Below are positions 21,015 through 30,697 of a stretch of 64,000 nucleotides of DNA, piece by piece. Below the pieces are notes generated by a model. That model worked only from the letters and a program-made list of their open reading frames with translations. It searched no databases and was not told where the DNA came from. The stretch lies in NCBI GenBank assembly GCA_022661535.1, contig JAKULF010000002.1, forward strand, positions 1,550,001-1,614,000, given 5' to 3'. The position numbers and the translations under genes are program-made. Source of the stretch: Eutypa lata (Eukaryota; Ascomycota; Sordariomycetes; Xylariales; Diatrypaceae). Position 1 is the first letter of the stretch. The number at the start of each line of letters is the position of its first letter.

Positions 21015-22036
21015 GCTGTAACCTTCGTGGCGGTCATGGCGGTTAGAAGACATCTGGTTAGGAATTTATTCGACGGACATGTTGATCTGTCGATCAGTCC
21101 ATGCGACGTGCTTAATATAACTATATCCAGTCCCACGGATTGACCTGTTGATCTTAGTTATGATGTCAGCAGCGTTCTTTATTTAGTGTAAGGCTGATTG
21201 TGGCGTCGCGTCGGCCGAATATGTCGATGGAATTATGCATACCTACCTCTACATATAGGTAGTTACTTAAGTACCGGGGCGTCTGCTTGGCGATCCCCTT
21301 GTCAACGTTAGTCACAACACTAAGCAGCTCTATTCAATAGCGGCGATCAACAACCGTGACCAGGGGCGCATTTTTATATACAGTACTTAACCAATCAACT
21401 GAATTTGTTGTCACTGCTGTTTCAAGTTTCAATCCACCAAATAACTCATCTCACAATCCAGAACCTAAGCCAAACCGCGCGTCTGACGCCACTGGGGTCC
21501 AAGAGACTAGACGGTACTGCCAATACTGATACTCTTCAAACAAGAAATACTGACCTAGGCAGGTACGTAGTAAGCAAGTCTAAATAGGCAGCGCACGGTG
21601 CGTGGTTATATAATCTGCAATCTAGATTATGATGTCGTGAAGGATTTCCTTGAAGATCATTTGAGAATCCTATTTCATTTATTATACTTTGGCGCAGGAA
21701 TGTCACCATCCTATGATGCAGATTAGGCAGTCGGCATTATCATAATGTGTTCGCTTAGCTTATGGTATGGTACATTTATGAAGAGTTCTAATAGTAGCAT
21801 AGTGGTATGTGTTTTAAGAGATTGACTGAAGCCACAAAATGGAGAACATCGTCATCGATGAGGTATAGTTGGATGATGTAATTCTTCTCAACCCTTATGG
21901 AAACATCAATATTTAAAGCAGCTCTCATCTTGTCATATATAGGTTTCGAGACACCAACCGTTGAGGATAGCACATCAAAATATCACTATTTACTGCCGAA
22001 TTAGTTGCATAGTAACACGCTTCATTTCAAACCAAA
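21015..22036. other. Intergenic; no supported gene
   Basis: About 1 kb, AT-rich, with short CTACCT/AGGTAG stretches around 21240-21275. Small frames (about 60 aa) have no motif. Confidence 0.5.
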
Positions 22037-22521
22037 ATGCATTTTTCTACGTCCTTAGCTTCCATACTAGTTGGGCTATGCCTCACCGGAGCTCAAGCTG
22101 AGCTTCCATATGGCAATACCGTCTTTGGTAAGACTTCAGCCAAATTCAAACTGTCGTTAATGAAGTTATATTGACCGCCATGATAGAGAAGGAAGATAAC
22201 CATGCACTAAAGGGGCGCCAGGGCTCCGGAGACCATCACCGTCGACCTTTCCCTACCAGTACCGGTAGCATCATCTTTCCTACCGGCACACCTCCGGGAG
22301 ATCCACGTATCTGGAGGAACCCTCCGCCGGTACCTTGGCATCCTCCGACTGATAAATTTGGGCCTCGAGCAATGGAGGCAAACATAAGAGATGGTCATGG
22401 GAATGTCCCAGGATTCGGCCACGCGGGACCTACCGGCACCGGATTTTCGACTGTAACTCGTACAGGCACTGGCCCAGTTGAACCCACTTGGCAGTTTCCA
22501 ACCATACCTCCAGACAATTAA
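22037..22521 (+). CDS. Small secreted Pro/Gly/Thr-rich protein
   Basis: A 141-aa predicted secreted protein. Exon 1 22037..22127 encodes a clear signal peptide (MHFSTSLASILVGLCLTGA, cleavage probably after AQA). A 59-nt intron (GTAAGA to GATAG) leads to exon 2 22187..22521, and the join keeps phase. The mature part is low-complexity and rich in Pro, Gly and Thr (PTGTPPGDP, NPPPVPWHPP, GPTGTGFSTVTRTGTGP), with no cysteines. Such proteins are found among fungal wall-associated or effector-like secretomes. Thr-rich parts are likely O-mannosylated. No domain is recognised. It lies 1.4 kb upstream of a secreted protease gene. Confidence 0.72.
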
Positions 22522-22670
22522 ATGGGATAGATGGTTAACATTTTCTTATTCACGAGGAGATTTGGTGGATTTCAACTATTGATCAGGATGGATCTTTTCT
22601 TCGTTATCGCGAGCAACGACTTACTTGCATAAGCGCTGTTAACAAAGTGTATGAATACTGTGTTATTATG

Positions 22671-22697
22671 AAAGGGGTAAAAGGGGTAAAGGGGGTG
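22671..22697. repeat. Short tandem repeat, about 3 copies of AAAGGGGT
   Basis: Three imperfect tandem copies of an 8-9-bp purine-rich unit (AAAGGGGTA, AAAGGGGTA, AAGGGGGTG) in the 3' flank of the Pro-rich secreted protein gene. Probably simple-sequence slippage. Confidence 0.6.
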
Positions 22698-23261
22698 AGC
22701 GGTTTCCTTAGCGTGAATTATGTCTCTATAAGCCTATACAGTTTCTCATGGGTCATGTGACTCCAAACAGTATATGGTGATTTGAGATGGCCTTCATTTA
22801 CAATATCTATTAATAACACTTGCCTCTTATTCATGACGCGTAGCAGAACTAGTTAATATTATTCTCGTGATTAAAATACCTCGAGAAAGTTCCCAAATAT
22901 TACCTATACTAATGTGGCTAGGTCATGTGAAAAAGAAGAAAACTTCCACAGAATATCAGGTACTTTCTTGAAATCGGGTTGCTAGGTCGTAGGGCGGCGC
23001 CAAGACGAGATAACTTCTCCTTGCAGATACTAGAAGGTTGCCTACGAGCGTTCGTAGATGATTGGATAAATCAAGGAAAGCCCCCATGCAGAGCTGCTCA
23101 TGATCCCATAACAGCCACTGCGTACTAAGAAGATGGTGTAAACTTGCAACTCTACAAACATCACGATTATCTTCAACTAGCCTACTGATAGTTATCTTGA
23201 GGGTTTCAACTCCAAGATTTCAATGACCTGACAAGATCAGGTGGGTTAAGTATGCTAATGA

Positions 23262-23795
23262 TTAAGCCCCGACGCGGGGATCTCCACCCGATAGGGAAGG
23301 TTGGTAGTTATAGACAGGGTAACATCGCGCGACTGAATAAGGATGACCAAATTGCGCGTGGCTCCATCTAAATACCCCTGTCAACAGTTGCAACAGTTCC
23401 AAGTTGAGTGTTGTAGCAGCAAAGATTGCGACGTTGCCATTGGGCATAAAATTAATATACACTTTAGATAGCGACGTAGATAACTGTGGCTGTCCTATAA
23501 GGAGGTGAGTCCTATCTTCTATCTCAACCGGAGCTGAGCACGCAATTACTATCACACATCCGTGGCCAATACTCAACCCCGGTATATCCAGACAGGCTCC
23601 AGACAGGCCAGGTGTCTCGGACGTATCACTTGCATAATGAGTCTGCCTAACTTGGTGTCTTGATATTGATCTTGATATATGCAGATTGATCAGGCGTGGA
23701 TCCAAGACATGATTTCTATGGCTCGTGAAACCATCGCGTGCATTGTTCTCACTCACTATCAGTAGTAGACCAATATGCATATTTGTTAAGAACAA
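23262..23795 (-). other. Doubtful open reading frame, possibly a gene fragment
   Basis: An uninterrupted 177-codon minus-strand frame whose first codon is TTG; the first ATG (MHIGLLLIVSENN) follows six codons in. The C-terminal half reads like protein (VEIEDRTHLLIGQPQL, then KVYINFMPNGNVAIFAATT), but I recognise no family. The N-terminal part has a GTGAGT just after MHIGLLLI, so an intron is conceivable. It could be a degraded gene, an exon of an unrecognised gene, or chance. Confidence 0.22.
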
Positions 23796-23821
23796 TGTAG
23801 TGTTGAGATAAGCTGTTATAT

Positions 23822-23833
23822 CTATAAATATAA
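23822..23833 (+). promoter_or_regulatory. TATA-like box of the secreted protease gene
   Basis: CTATAAATATAA about 100 bases upstream of the protease ATG at 23929, at a distance that suits a fungal core promoter. Predicted from sequence only. Confidence 0.4.
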
Positions 23834-23928
23834 GCGTTGCGACTACACTGATCGACCTCAGATAATGTCGTGTCTCTAAGTCATAAAGTCATCTCTAGAT
23901 CGATATAGTATAAACATCTACTAGAATC

Positions 23929-25019
23929 ATGGTGCTGTTTGCGCTCACACCCATGGCTACGGCCTCACTGCTCCTCTTTTCAAAGATTGCTGCATCACCT
24001 ATTCCGAAGGTCACCAACAGTACATTCAAAAACCCCATCGGAATTCCAGACTCAGGATTTACCACGGCTCAATTCTATGGGCCGACTCCTAATGTTGTCA
24101 CCCTCTCAATGGAGACTTTCGGTATTAACAGCGTTGACGAAGTTCCTTCATTCCTGCCAGAGGGTTTAGAGGCACTCAATATTACCGAGCTTGATAAACG
24201 CTTCGTCCAAGGGAGTACCGATGATCGAGTCCTCTGGACCGATAGGTCGTACCCTTTCGGAACAATGGGAAAGATCCAATGGTCTAATGGTGTATACTGC
24301 TCTGGTGCCTTGATCGGTCCACGTCATGTCGCTACAGCTAAGCACTGTGCGCCTCAGGATAACCAAGGCGTTAGCATACGCTTTATGCCAGGGTTTTACG
24401 ATGGCGAGACGACTACTGGAGCGTATGTCACGACCATCATTTACCTCCCAGGATATTCCGTGAACAACCCAGATGCCAATGCTTGCGACATCAAAGAGGA
24501 CTGGTCTATCTTCATCCTTGACACACGCCTCGGGGATCAGCTCGGATATCTAGGTGCCAAAGTCATCGACAGCTCCCTTGTCGAGAAACCTTCTTTCCTA
24601 CATCTCGGGTATCCTGGTGATCTAGCAAATGGCCAGAGACCATATCGGCAGGACAAGATCACAGTCCGGAATAGGTTCGACTGTTCAGCAACGGGTGGTC
24701 TGTCTACTGATGCTGATGTTGCCGGTGGGATGAGTGGTGGGCCGATTGTAAGCATTTCCAAAGTTCCTTTACCTCCCATACTTCGTAGCAAACTAGAATG
24801 AACTTCCAATAGATGCAGCTGAGTCCGTGGTGACACTGACGTAAGAGATACCCCTTAAAAAGGAGTCATTGCTGACATAATCGACCACAGTGGTACAACG
24901 ACAACGGAAGCCGGTATCAGTACGGCGTCTTGAGCGCGACTAGTGCTACTGAAACTGTTTTTGCTGGTGGGGACAATTGGATAAATGGGGTTATTTATGC
25001 TCGCCAGAACTGGCCCTAG
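23929..25019 (+). CDS. Secreted trypsin-fold serine protease with Kex2-type propeptide
   Basis: A 315-aa preproprotein. Exon 1 23929..24747 and exon 2 24891..25019 are separated by a 143-nt intron; the join gives GGMSGGPI then WYNDNGSRYQYGVLSAT, in phase. The signal peptide is about residues 1-22. A propeptide ends at Lys90-Arg91 (LDKR then FVQGS), a Kex2-like site. The trypsin/V8-like triad is visible: His139 in VATAKHC, Asp191 in KEDWSIFIL and Ser269 in GGMSGGP. Cys124 and Cys140 flank the His and likely form a disulfide. It probably acts extracellularly on proteins. Specificity is not determined; S1B/glutamyl-endopeptidase-like is a guess from the motif style. The intron contains a 28-nt segment bounded by good splice sites (see findings). 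Confidence 0.9.
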
Positions 25020-25984
25020 TTATCTATCCAAGTCTTCACCACAGATCGATCAGGAGTTAGGAGTTACAATTCAAAGGTCAATGACACAAGGCTAATATAT
25101 CGTCACGGCCTGAGGTCTAATATGGAGGGGCTAACTTTTGTATATAATGACAACTTCACAGGTGTGATGTCGGGAGAGGAAGGACCTTGTATTTTATCGT
25201 GGCACCTCCCAGGCCAGATCCCCACTTTATATATACTTGATTTCTCGATGCTTCTGGTGCATCTCTCCTGAAATAATTATACGTGTCCTTTCCGTCTCTT
25301 TGATACTACAGGCGTTATATAGACCCAGACAATTCCAAGCACAGCTATTAAAGGTTGCAAGATAGTTCCAACGATTAGTCAGTTGAACATAAGGCATCAC
25401 TTAACCTAGGCCAGCGTTCTTCTATATATTTGAAGTTCAAGTACATGGTTGGTAATGTCGCGGCTGGCAAAATCATCATCTCACTTACTACAGTTCAATA
25501 GCCATACGTTCAGCAGATCCATTACATCACAAGTGCTCACTTATAGCCCCTTACATGTTAGGAAAAGTCGGTAGCTGACGTCACACTCATAACAAGTTCC
25601 TGAGCCACACGCAACCTCGCTATTTCAGCAATTATGCAAATTGGTTAATCCCAGCTGAAACATGTTGCACTATAGCTAAACATTAAAGGCGATCCCCAGC
25701 TTACATGGCCTAAGAAGAAACCGGATCACAAGTCACAATTCCAATAGCTTAACTATAGAATCCGTCGATAAATAATAACGCCCGAGTACAGCCTTGAGAA
25801 AATCTAAGAACGGGTATCGGAGAAATAGGCAACTTCGCCACCAATTTTATCGAGACCGAGCTAGGAAGTGTGACTCCCCTTTTCATCGTATTACCCAGTA
25901 TCCTGGAGGGCTTCTTTGCTCTTCTCCCACACAGGATCACCAAAGGCATTGCAGCTGTATGGTGATGGTTGCAATAGCTAATGT

Positions 25985-26200
25985 TAGGTGGTCCAGCTGT
26001 TGGTAACTTAAGTGGTGAAATGGTTGATGGCCTAGGTGGTCTAGTTGTTGATAACCTAGCCGAAGCTTCGACCACCTAGCTTGTATAGCCTACGTGGTCA
26101 CTGAAACTGTTGATAGGTGGCGAAGGTGCTGACAACTAGCTGTTGGTAACCTAGCAGCCTAGGAGGTGTTTTTTGATAACAGGTGTTGATGACCTAAGTC
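25985..26200. repeat. Degenerate minisatellite, roughly 24-bp units
   Basis: About eight diverged units built on GGTGGTC, a short spacer, and GTTGATAACCTA. Clear members include GGTGGTCCAGCTGTTGGTAA, GGTGGTCTAGTTGTTGATAA and CTGTTGGTAACCTAG. Unit lengths vary from about 15 to 26 bases and one unit is partly inverted (ACCACCTAG). No frame is kept, so this looks non-coding. Confidence 0.65.
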
Positions 26201-26461
26201 ATGATATGCAGCCCTTTAAGACATTATATCACATTAGGCAGTATGGTGCGAGTTTTGTTGTACTGTAAGCGGGGGTGGCTTGGGAAGTGGTTTTAGATGG
26301 TATTAGATCTCTGATCACCCGTCTTAACTAACTTGTCAGTGTAGCCCGTATTTGGAGATTCGAACATCAGATCAGACCTTCGTAAGGTTGGAAAAAGCGA
26401 GGCAAGTAAGAGTACAAGCCCAGCTTCGGAAAAGTTTGCGAAACCGTACTCCAGGCTCAAG

Positions 26462-26471
26462 TATATAAAGG
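26462..26471 (+). promoter_or_regulatory. TATA box of the 8-Cys secreted peptide gene
   Basis: TATATAAAGG about 110 bases upstream of the ATG at 26576, followed by a pyrimidine-rich stretch (CCTCCTTCTCTATCTCTC) typical of strongly expressed fungal promoters. Predicted only. Confidence 0.5.
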
Positions 26472-26575
26472 ACTCACTAGGCAACGTTAAAGATCCAACC
26501 CCTCCTTCTCTATCTCTCTATCCATCAATATATTCAACTTTCAAAGAACCCTAAGCTCAGAAAACAGCAAGCAAC

Positions 26576-26895
26576 ATGCAAGTTATCAACATTCTTCTTA
26601 AAGCCACGAGCCTCATCGCTGTCCTAGTCGTTGGGACCGCGGCGGCACCCGGGAGCTCTCCGCCGGCACGTATTCTCTCTCTCCGTCTTCCTCCCTGAAC
26701 TAGGTAGTGAGTAACATAGCGCTAACCAAGTTTGACACGGTGCAGGACCTCTTCGAGAGGGCCCCTAATTGTGTGGGCCAGGGCAACTTGTGCATCTCTG
26801 GGCAAGCGCAGTGCTGTGGCGGATATTACTGCTGTGGAGGTGGAAATGGAGGCCAAGTAGGTACAATCAACAGCTGTGTGAGTCACAATTGCTAG
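26576..26895 (+). CDS. Small secreted cysteine-rich (knottin-like) protein
   Basis: An 89-aa predicted secreted peptide. Exon 1 26576..26669 encodes a signal peptide (MQVINILLKATSLIAVLVVG, cleavage near TAAA) and a Pro/Ser stretch. A 50-nt intron (GTATTC to CATAG) is the only splice choice I found that links this frame to the cysteine-rich exon 2 26720..26895. The mature C-terminal part has eight cysteines spaced C-x6-C-x6-CC-x4-CC-x13-C-x4-C, including QCCGGYYCC. The CC-containing order resembles knottin or antimicrobial-type folds but is not one I can assign. A short Pro-rich segment ending LFER could be a propeptide. Likely a secreted effector or defence peptide; function unknown. Confidence 0.78.
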
Positions 26896-27457
26896 ATGCA
26901 CGGCAGAAAGCGGGAAGGGAGCCTCGATATGGATGGATTGGACATCTCACAGATAAGAGGACATCAACAGAGTACACAGTCTTTATAGTAGTGTTATTAT
27001 GTGGAGTGGGGGTTATGAGAGAATGGGTCATAGACATTCGTTTCGTTTAATGATACAAAAAAAGCCTTGTTGATCCAACAGTCTGATCGCAGCTCCATAG
27101 CCCTTATGTTTGACCGCACCCGTACGAAGCATGATATGTAATACATGAAGGATGTAGCCGGTACCATGCGCTCTATAACTTGATGAGGATGCTAACAGGC
27201 CAACATGCCTTTCAGGTATATTTCCCACGCTGACTAACAGCAAGATAACTAACTATCCAAGGAACACTTTGTAGTCAAGATATAGGAGAAATTCAAGCGT
27301 TGTATCTTCACAAATACAATAAAGGTTACAGGAGCAATAGCATAAGCTGACTGAAACTTGCACTCTCTTCGAAACGCAACTAGATCACTCCTAAATGTAG
27401 TAGAAATATTTGATACACTATAATATATCATCCCGGCCGATTCAGAAAGTGGGCAAG
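26896..27457. other. Intergenic; possible 3' remains of the C2H2 regulator
   Basis: The regulator model ends at 27458, shorter than its family. Minus-strand frames here (27249-27479 and 27028-27243) show no fungal transcription-factor signature, so I do not extend the gene into this stretch. Confidence 0.4.
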
Positions 27458-28800
27458 TCATTCTGGATCTGCCTCCCATCCCGCCAGATGCAAGAACAAA
27501 TTTGGCTCCATTCTCTGCAACATAGAATTGCGATCTTCATCCTTCTTCTGCGTGATAATGCATGAAAAGATCATCCCTAAAGAGAAGTCCCAAGCAACCA
27601 GTGCCGCTATGGTCGCTTGAGACGATTTATCGACACATCCATTCGCTTGGAGGAGGTCACTAACTAAGCTACTAGCTAAGTAGCTTCGTTCATGATCCGC
27701 TGTCTGATGTTCTGTTCCCACCAAAGGAACGCGGACCTGTAAAATGCTGGGATTGAACCAACCGAATGGCTTGAAATGTCGAAAGTTGGTCCGGAGATGG
27801 CTGCTAAAATGTATGAAAACCTTGAAATGCAATAGTGCAAGTCTTTTCTCATCAGCACCATGCATGCGAAGCGTCGGACTGCCATACTCACCTTTGGTAT
27901 TGTTGACGAATAGCAAGATCAGAAGATGATTCATCAATTCTCTTTTGCTGATAAGCACCAGCATTCTGGAGGAGGTCAAAGAAATGCCGATTACTCATGA
28001 CCGTATTGGGGAAATGTTCATCAACCCCTCTGTAAGTAAAGAGAACCAGCGGTATCAGAAGTGCTTGAAAATACGGTAGACATTGCGCCGACGGACGTGT
28101 CCAAACGATATTGTGGGGTTGCTCGTTGAGCTGGATCATAGCCATGTCAGCTTCTGGGAGTTCAACCGGTCGAACGTGTTCATTGTGTACATACGAGTCT
28201 TTTAGTAACTTCTTGCATCAGAATGTCATGTTGACTTCTAGCTTCCAACCGTGCATCGCGGGTTGGTATCATCCAAAGACCCGCAACCAGAACAGCTGCA
28301 ACTAACTCGGGTATCTGGGGCATATTCCTAAACGAATCTTCATCTAGAAGAGACCAGTGCGGGTGAAAGTGCAAGAAGTAGAGTCGCTCCAGCTCTTCTC
28401 TACTCGCAATTGCTGTGAGACTTGGACCCAGACTCTCATAGAACCCATCTCGTAAGTCGAAGGCGGCTGTAGCAACACTATCAAGTGCACGAATGGATTG
28501 CACACGATCAGGCTCCGGGTTGGCAGCTTTTGAGGGGTGGTCTTGCTCCTCGTTCGGTGCCGCTTTGCATTTCGAGCTTAAGCGTATGTGACGCCTAAGG
28601 AGGTCACTACAACACAGCTTAACATCTAGTACCTTCTTCGTCATGGACACAAGTCTTTACTTCCTATAGAAATCCGCACCACAAGACTGACAACGGAAAG
28701 GGCGGAACTCCCCATGGCTCTTTTCGTGTCGGACGAGGTGTTCCTTTCGATTGTATGACCGGGGGCAATCAGGGTACTTGCATGTGAACTGTCCTGGCAT
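27458..28800 (-). CDS. C2H2 zinc-finger regulator with fungal transcription-factor domain (probably truncated)
   Basis: A 378-aa model in four minus-strand exons: 28800..28661, 28606..28195, 28130..27892 and 27803..27458; all joins keep phase. Zinc finger 1 is CKYPDCPRSYNRKEHLVRH (plus EKSH). Finger 2 is split by intron 1 and reads CQSCGADFYRNDLLRRHIRL when spliced, the usual NDLLRRH form of fungal two-finger regulators. A long Lys/Pro linker leads to the start of a fungal-specific TF domain (LYFLHFHPHWSLLDEDSF, then ALLIPLVLFTYRG). The typical protein is 600-900 aa, so about half the domain is missing. In exon 4 region two overlapping frames both look coding-like, which suggests a frameshift. 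It is divergently arranged with the NmrA-like gene. Confidence 0.68.
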
Positions 28801-29593
28801 GCTTCTTCTTGCTGGCGCTACGAACTCAGCAGATCCCGGATAAGTCGAGCAATCCAATTCATGTGGGATGTGGAATAACACTCGACGATGTGGGATGGAC
28901 GATGCGGGATGGGTGATGCGGGATGAACGATGTGGGGTGAAGGAATATTGTGGGATGAGCGATGTGGGAGAAGCTGGGAGATCATCCTGACCGTCGTAGT
29001 GGTGGGGCGATGAGATTGGTCTACAACAGATTCTACTCAGCCCTTTTGCGCATCCATCACCTAAACTGCCAACCTTGACAGTTTATTTTTCCCTTAAAAA
29101 TATAATCGATGGCGGGAACTTGATCGCTCCATTTACCCCGTTAATTTGAACTTCCCCTTTTTATTTTAGAATTATCGAGGCTTAAGATGCTCTTGTGGTT
29201 AGAAGGATGTACTTGTAGTAGATATTAACGTTAGGATCTGAACTTGACGACACAAGCCACTATAAGCTTAGGTCTTACAATTCTTAGGAACTTGACTGCG
29301 TTAGGAAGCAATTAAGTCAGCGTTCATTGATAATGCGGGCCGCTTGGCATACGATCATTTCTAAGCATATACGTGCCTAAACTCGTAACATACAGACATA
29401 GTATAGTAGAACGATTCTATCTATTGTAGTCATTCAAAGTATATATATCTCTAGACAGCACTCTCAACATGGTGAAATATCTCGAGCAGACAGTTTCTTC
29501 GTCACAGTTCCCAAACATTTCGAACATACTAATTACTCCATTCTAACCCTACTTTTTATATTCTATCCGAAGACCTTCCAAACCCATTTCACC
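28801..29593. promoter_or_regulatory. Bidirectional intergenic region between C2H2 regulator and NmrA-like gene
   Basis: The regulator (-) and the NmrA-like gene (+) start on either side of this 793-base stretch. It contains the 14-bp tandem repeat at 28886-28941 and further single copies. Such head-to-head pairs in fungi are often co-regulated; that link here is inference. Confidence 0.45.
28886..28941. repeat. Tandem repeat, four 14-bp units of CGATGYGGGATGRA
   Basis: Four contiguous units: CGATGTGGGATGGA, CGATGCGGGATGGG, TGATGCGGGATGAA and CGATGTGGGGTGAA. Extra partial units flank it at 28861-28871 and 28950-28970. It lies 86-141 bases upstream of the regulator's ATG, so it could be a cluster of binding sites or a 5' UTR element. 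Confidence 0.85.
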
Positions 29594-30697
29594 ATGCCCG
29601 TAGTCGCAATTGTTGGGGGCACCAGTAGCATCGGGCGAGCCGTGCTAGATGGAATCCAAGAACGGGGGACGCACACTGCCGTCGTGTTCTCTAGAAAGGT
29701 AAGTTAATTCATATCATCACCAATGAGTTCAAACTCACCAAATTATTAGTATAGCGAGGAGGTCGAGCAGGAGATTGGAGCCCGTCTCATCGCAGCGGAT
29801 TATGACAACGTCACTAGCCTTGTGAAGCTCCTAGAGGACAACAACGTCGAGACAGTCATATCTGGAACGAACAACTTCACAGGCGGACATGCTGAGATCA
29901 ACCTGATTCGTGCATCTGAGCTGTCTAGCGTCACGAAGAGGTTTATTCCTAGTGTCTGGGGATTTCGCTACGGTTCAGCGTAAGTTTCATTACTTCTCCA
30001 GCACGAAACACATGGCTAACAACTGTAACAGCCACTCTCACTTCCCACCTGCGATGCCCAAGATGGCATCAGAGAAGGAGCTTGAGAAAACTTCTCTCGA
30101 GTGGACTGCTGTGTGCCTTGGGTTCTTCCTCGATTACTTCGGCATGCCCAAAGTGAAGTCTCACTTGCAACCCGTCACCATGGCTATCGATGTCGTCGCA
30201 GCCAAAGCAGCCATTCCCGGTAACGGTGACGTACCTGGAGTTTTTGCCTACAGCCAGGACGTTGGTAAATTTGTCGCCGCGCTCCTGACGCTACCTCGTT
30301 GGGAGAAGGAGTCCTACGTCATTGGTGACAAGCTTACTTGGAACGAATGTCTCAAGCTTGCTGAAGATGCCCGTGGTGAGTAATTACATAAATATGAGGC
30401 TGAACGAGCTTATCCATCCCTGTATTTTGCTGATAAACCCTACTAGGCTCTAAGTTTGACGTTACGTACGATTCTATCGAATTGATGAAATCTGGCAAGG
30501 TCACCGAGCTTCCAGGTCATGTGCCCGACTATGCATACTATCCCAAAGAACAAGTGCAGGCGATAGTGGCTGGCTTTCAGCTGCTGTTTGAGGAAGGGCA
30601 TTTGGACTTCAAGCCGAAGCAGACCCTAAACGACCTGTTTCCTGATATCCGTGCGGTAACCGCTAAGGATATGTTTGAAATGGGATGGAAGGCCTAA
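29594..30697 (+). CDS. NmrA-like NAD(P)-binding protein
   Basis: A 309-aa cytosolic protein in four exons: 29594..29698, 29750..29979, 30032..30375 and 30447..30697, all in phase with GTAAGT or GTGAGT donors. The Rossmann motif is VAIVGGTSSIGRAVLDGI at the N-terminus. The central part carries the NmrA/isoflavone-reductase features: KRFIPSVWGFRYG, then a substrate region (FFLDYFG) and GVFAYSQDVGKFVAALL. A classical YxxxK is not obvious. Members act either as redox-sensing regulators binding NAD(P) or as atypical reductases, often beside metabolic regulators, which fits the adjacent C2H2 gene. Which role applies here cannot be told. Confidence 0.9.

Larger units (their letters stand above)
22522..23928. 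other. Intergenic with one doubtful minus-strand frame
   Basis: About 1.4 kb. It holds a doubtful 177-codon frame at 23262-23795 on the minus strand (listed separately), a short GGGGTAAA tandem repeat, and near 23822 a TATAAATA box about 100 bases before the protease start. Confidence 0.45.
25020..26575. other. Intergenic with degenerate minisatellite
   Basis: About 1.55 kb with no supported gene. A degenerate repeat tract occupies about 25985-26200 (listed separately). Frames overlapping the tract at 25749-26075 (-) and 25794-26006 (+) are products of that repetition and are not called. Confidence 0.55.

Noticed and set aside
25749..26075. 108-aa minus-strand frame
   Set aside because: Overlaps the minisatellite, Pro/Arg-rich by repeat composition, with no signal or domain.
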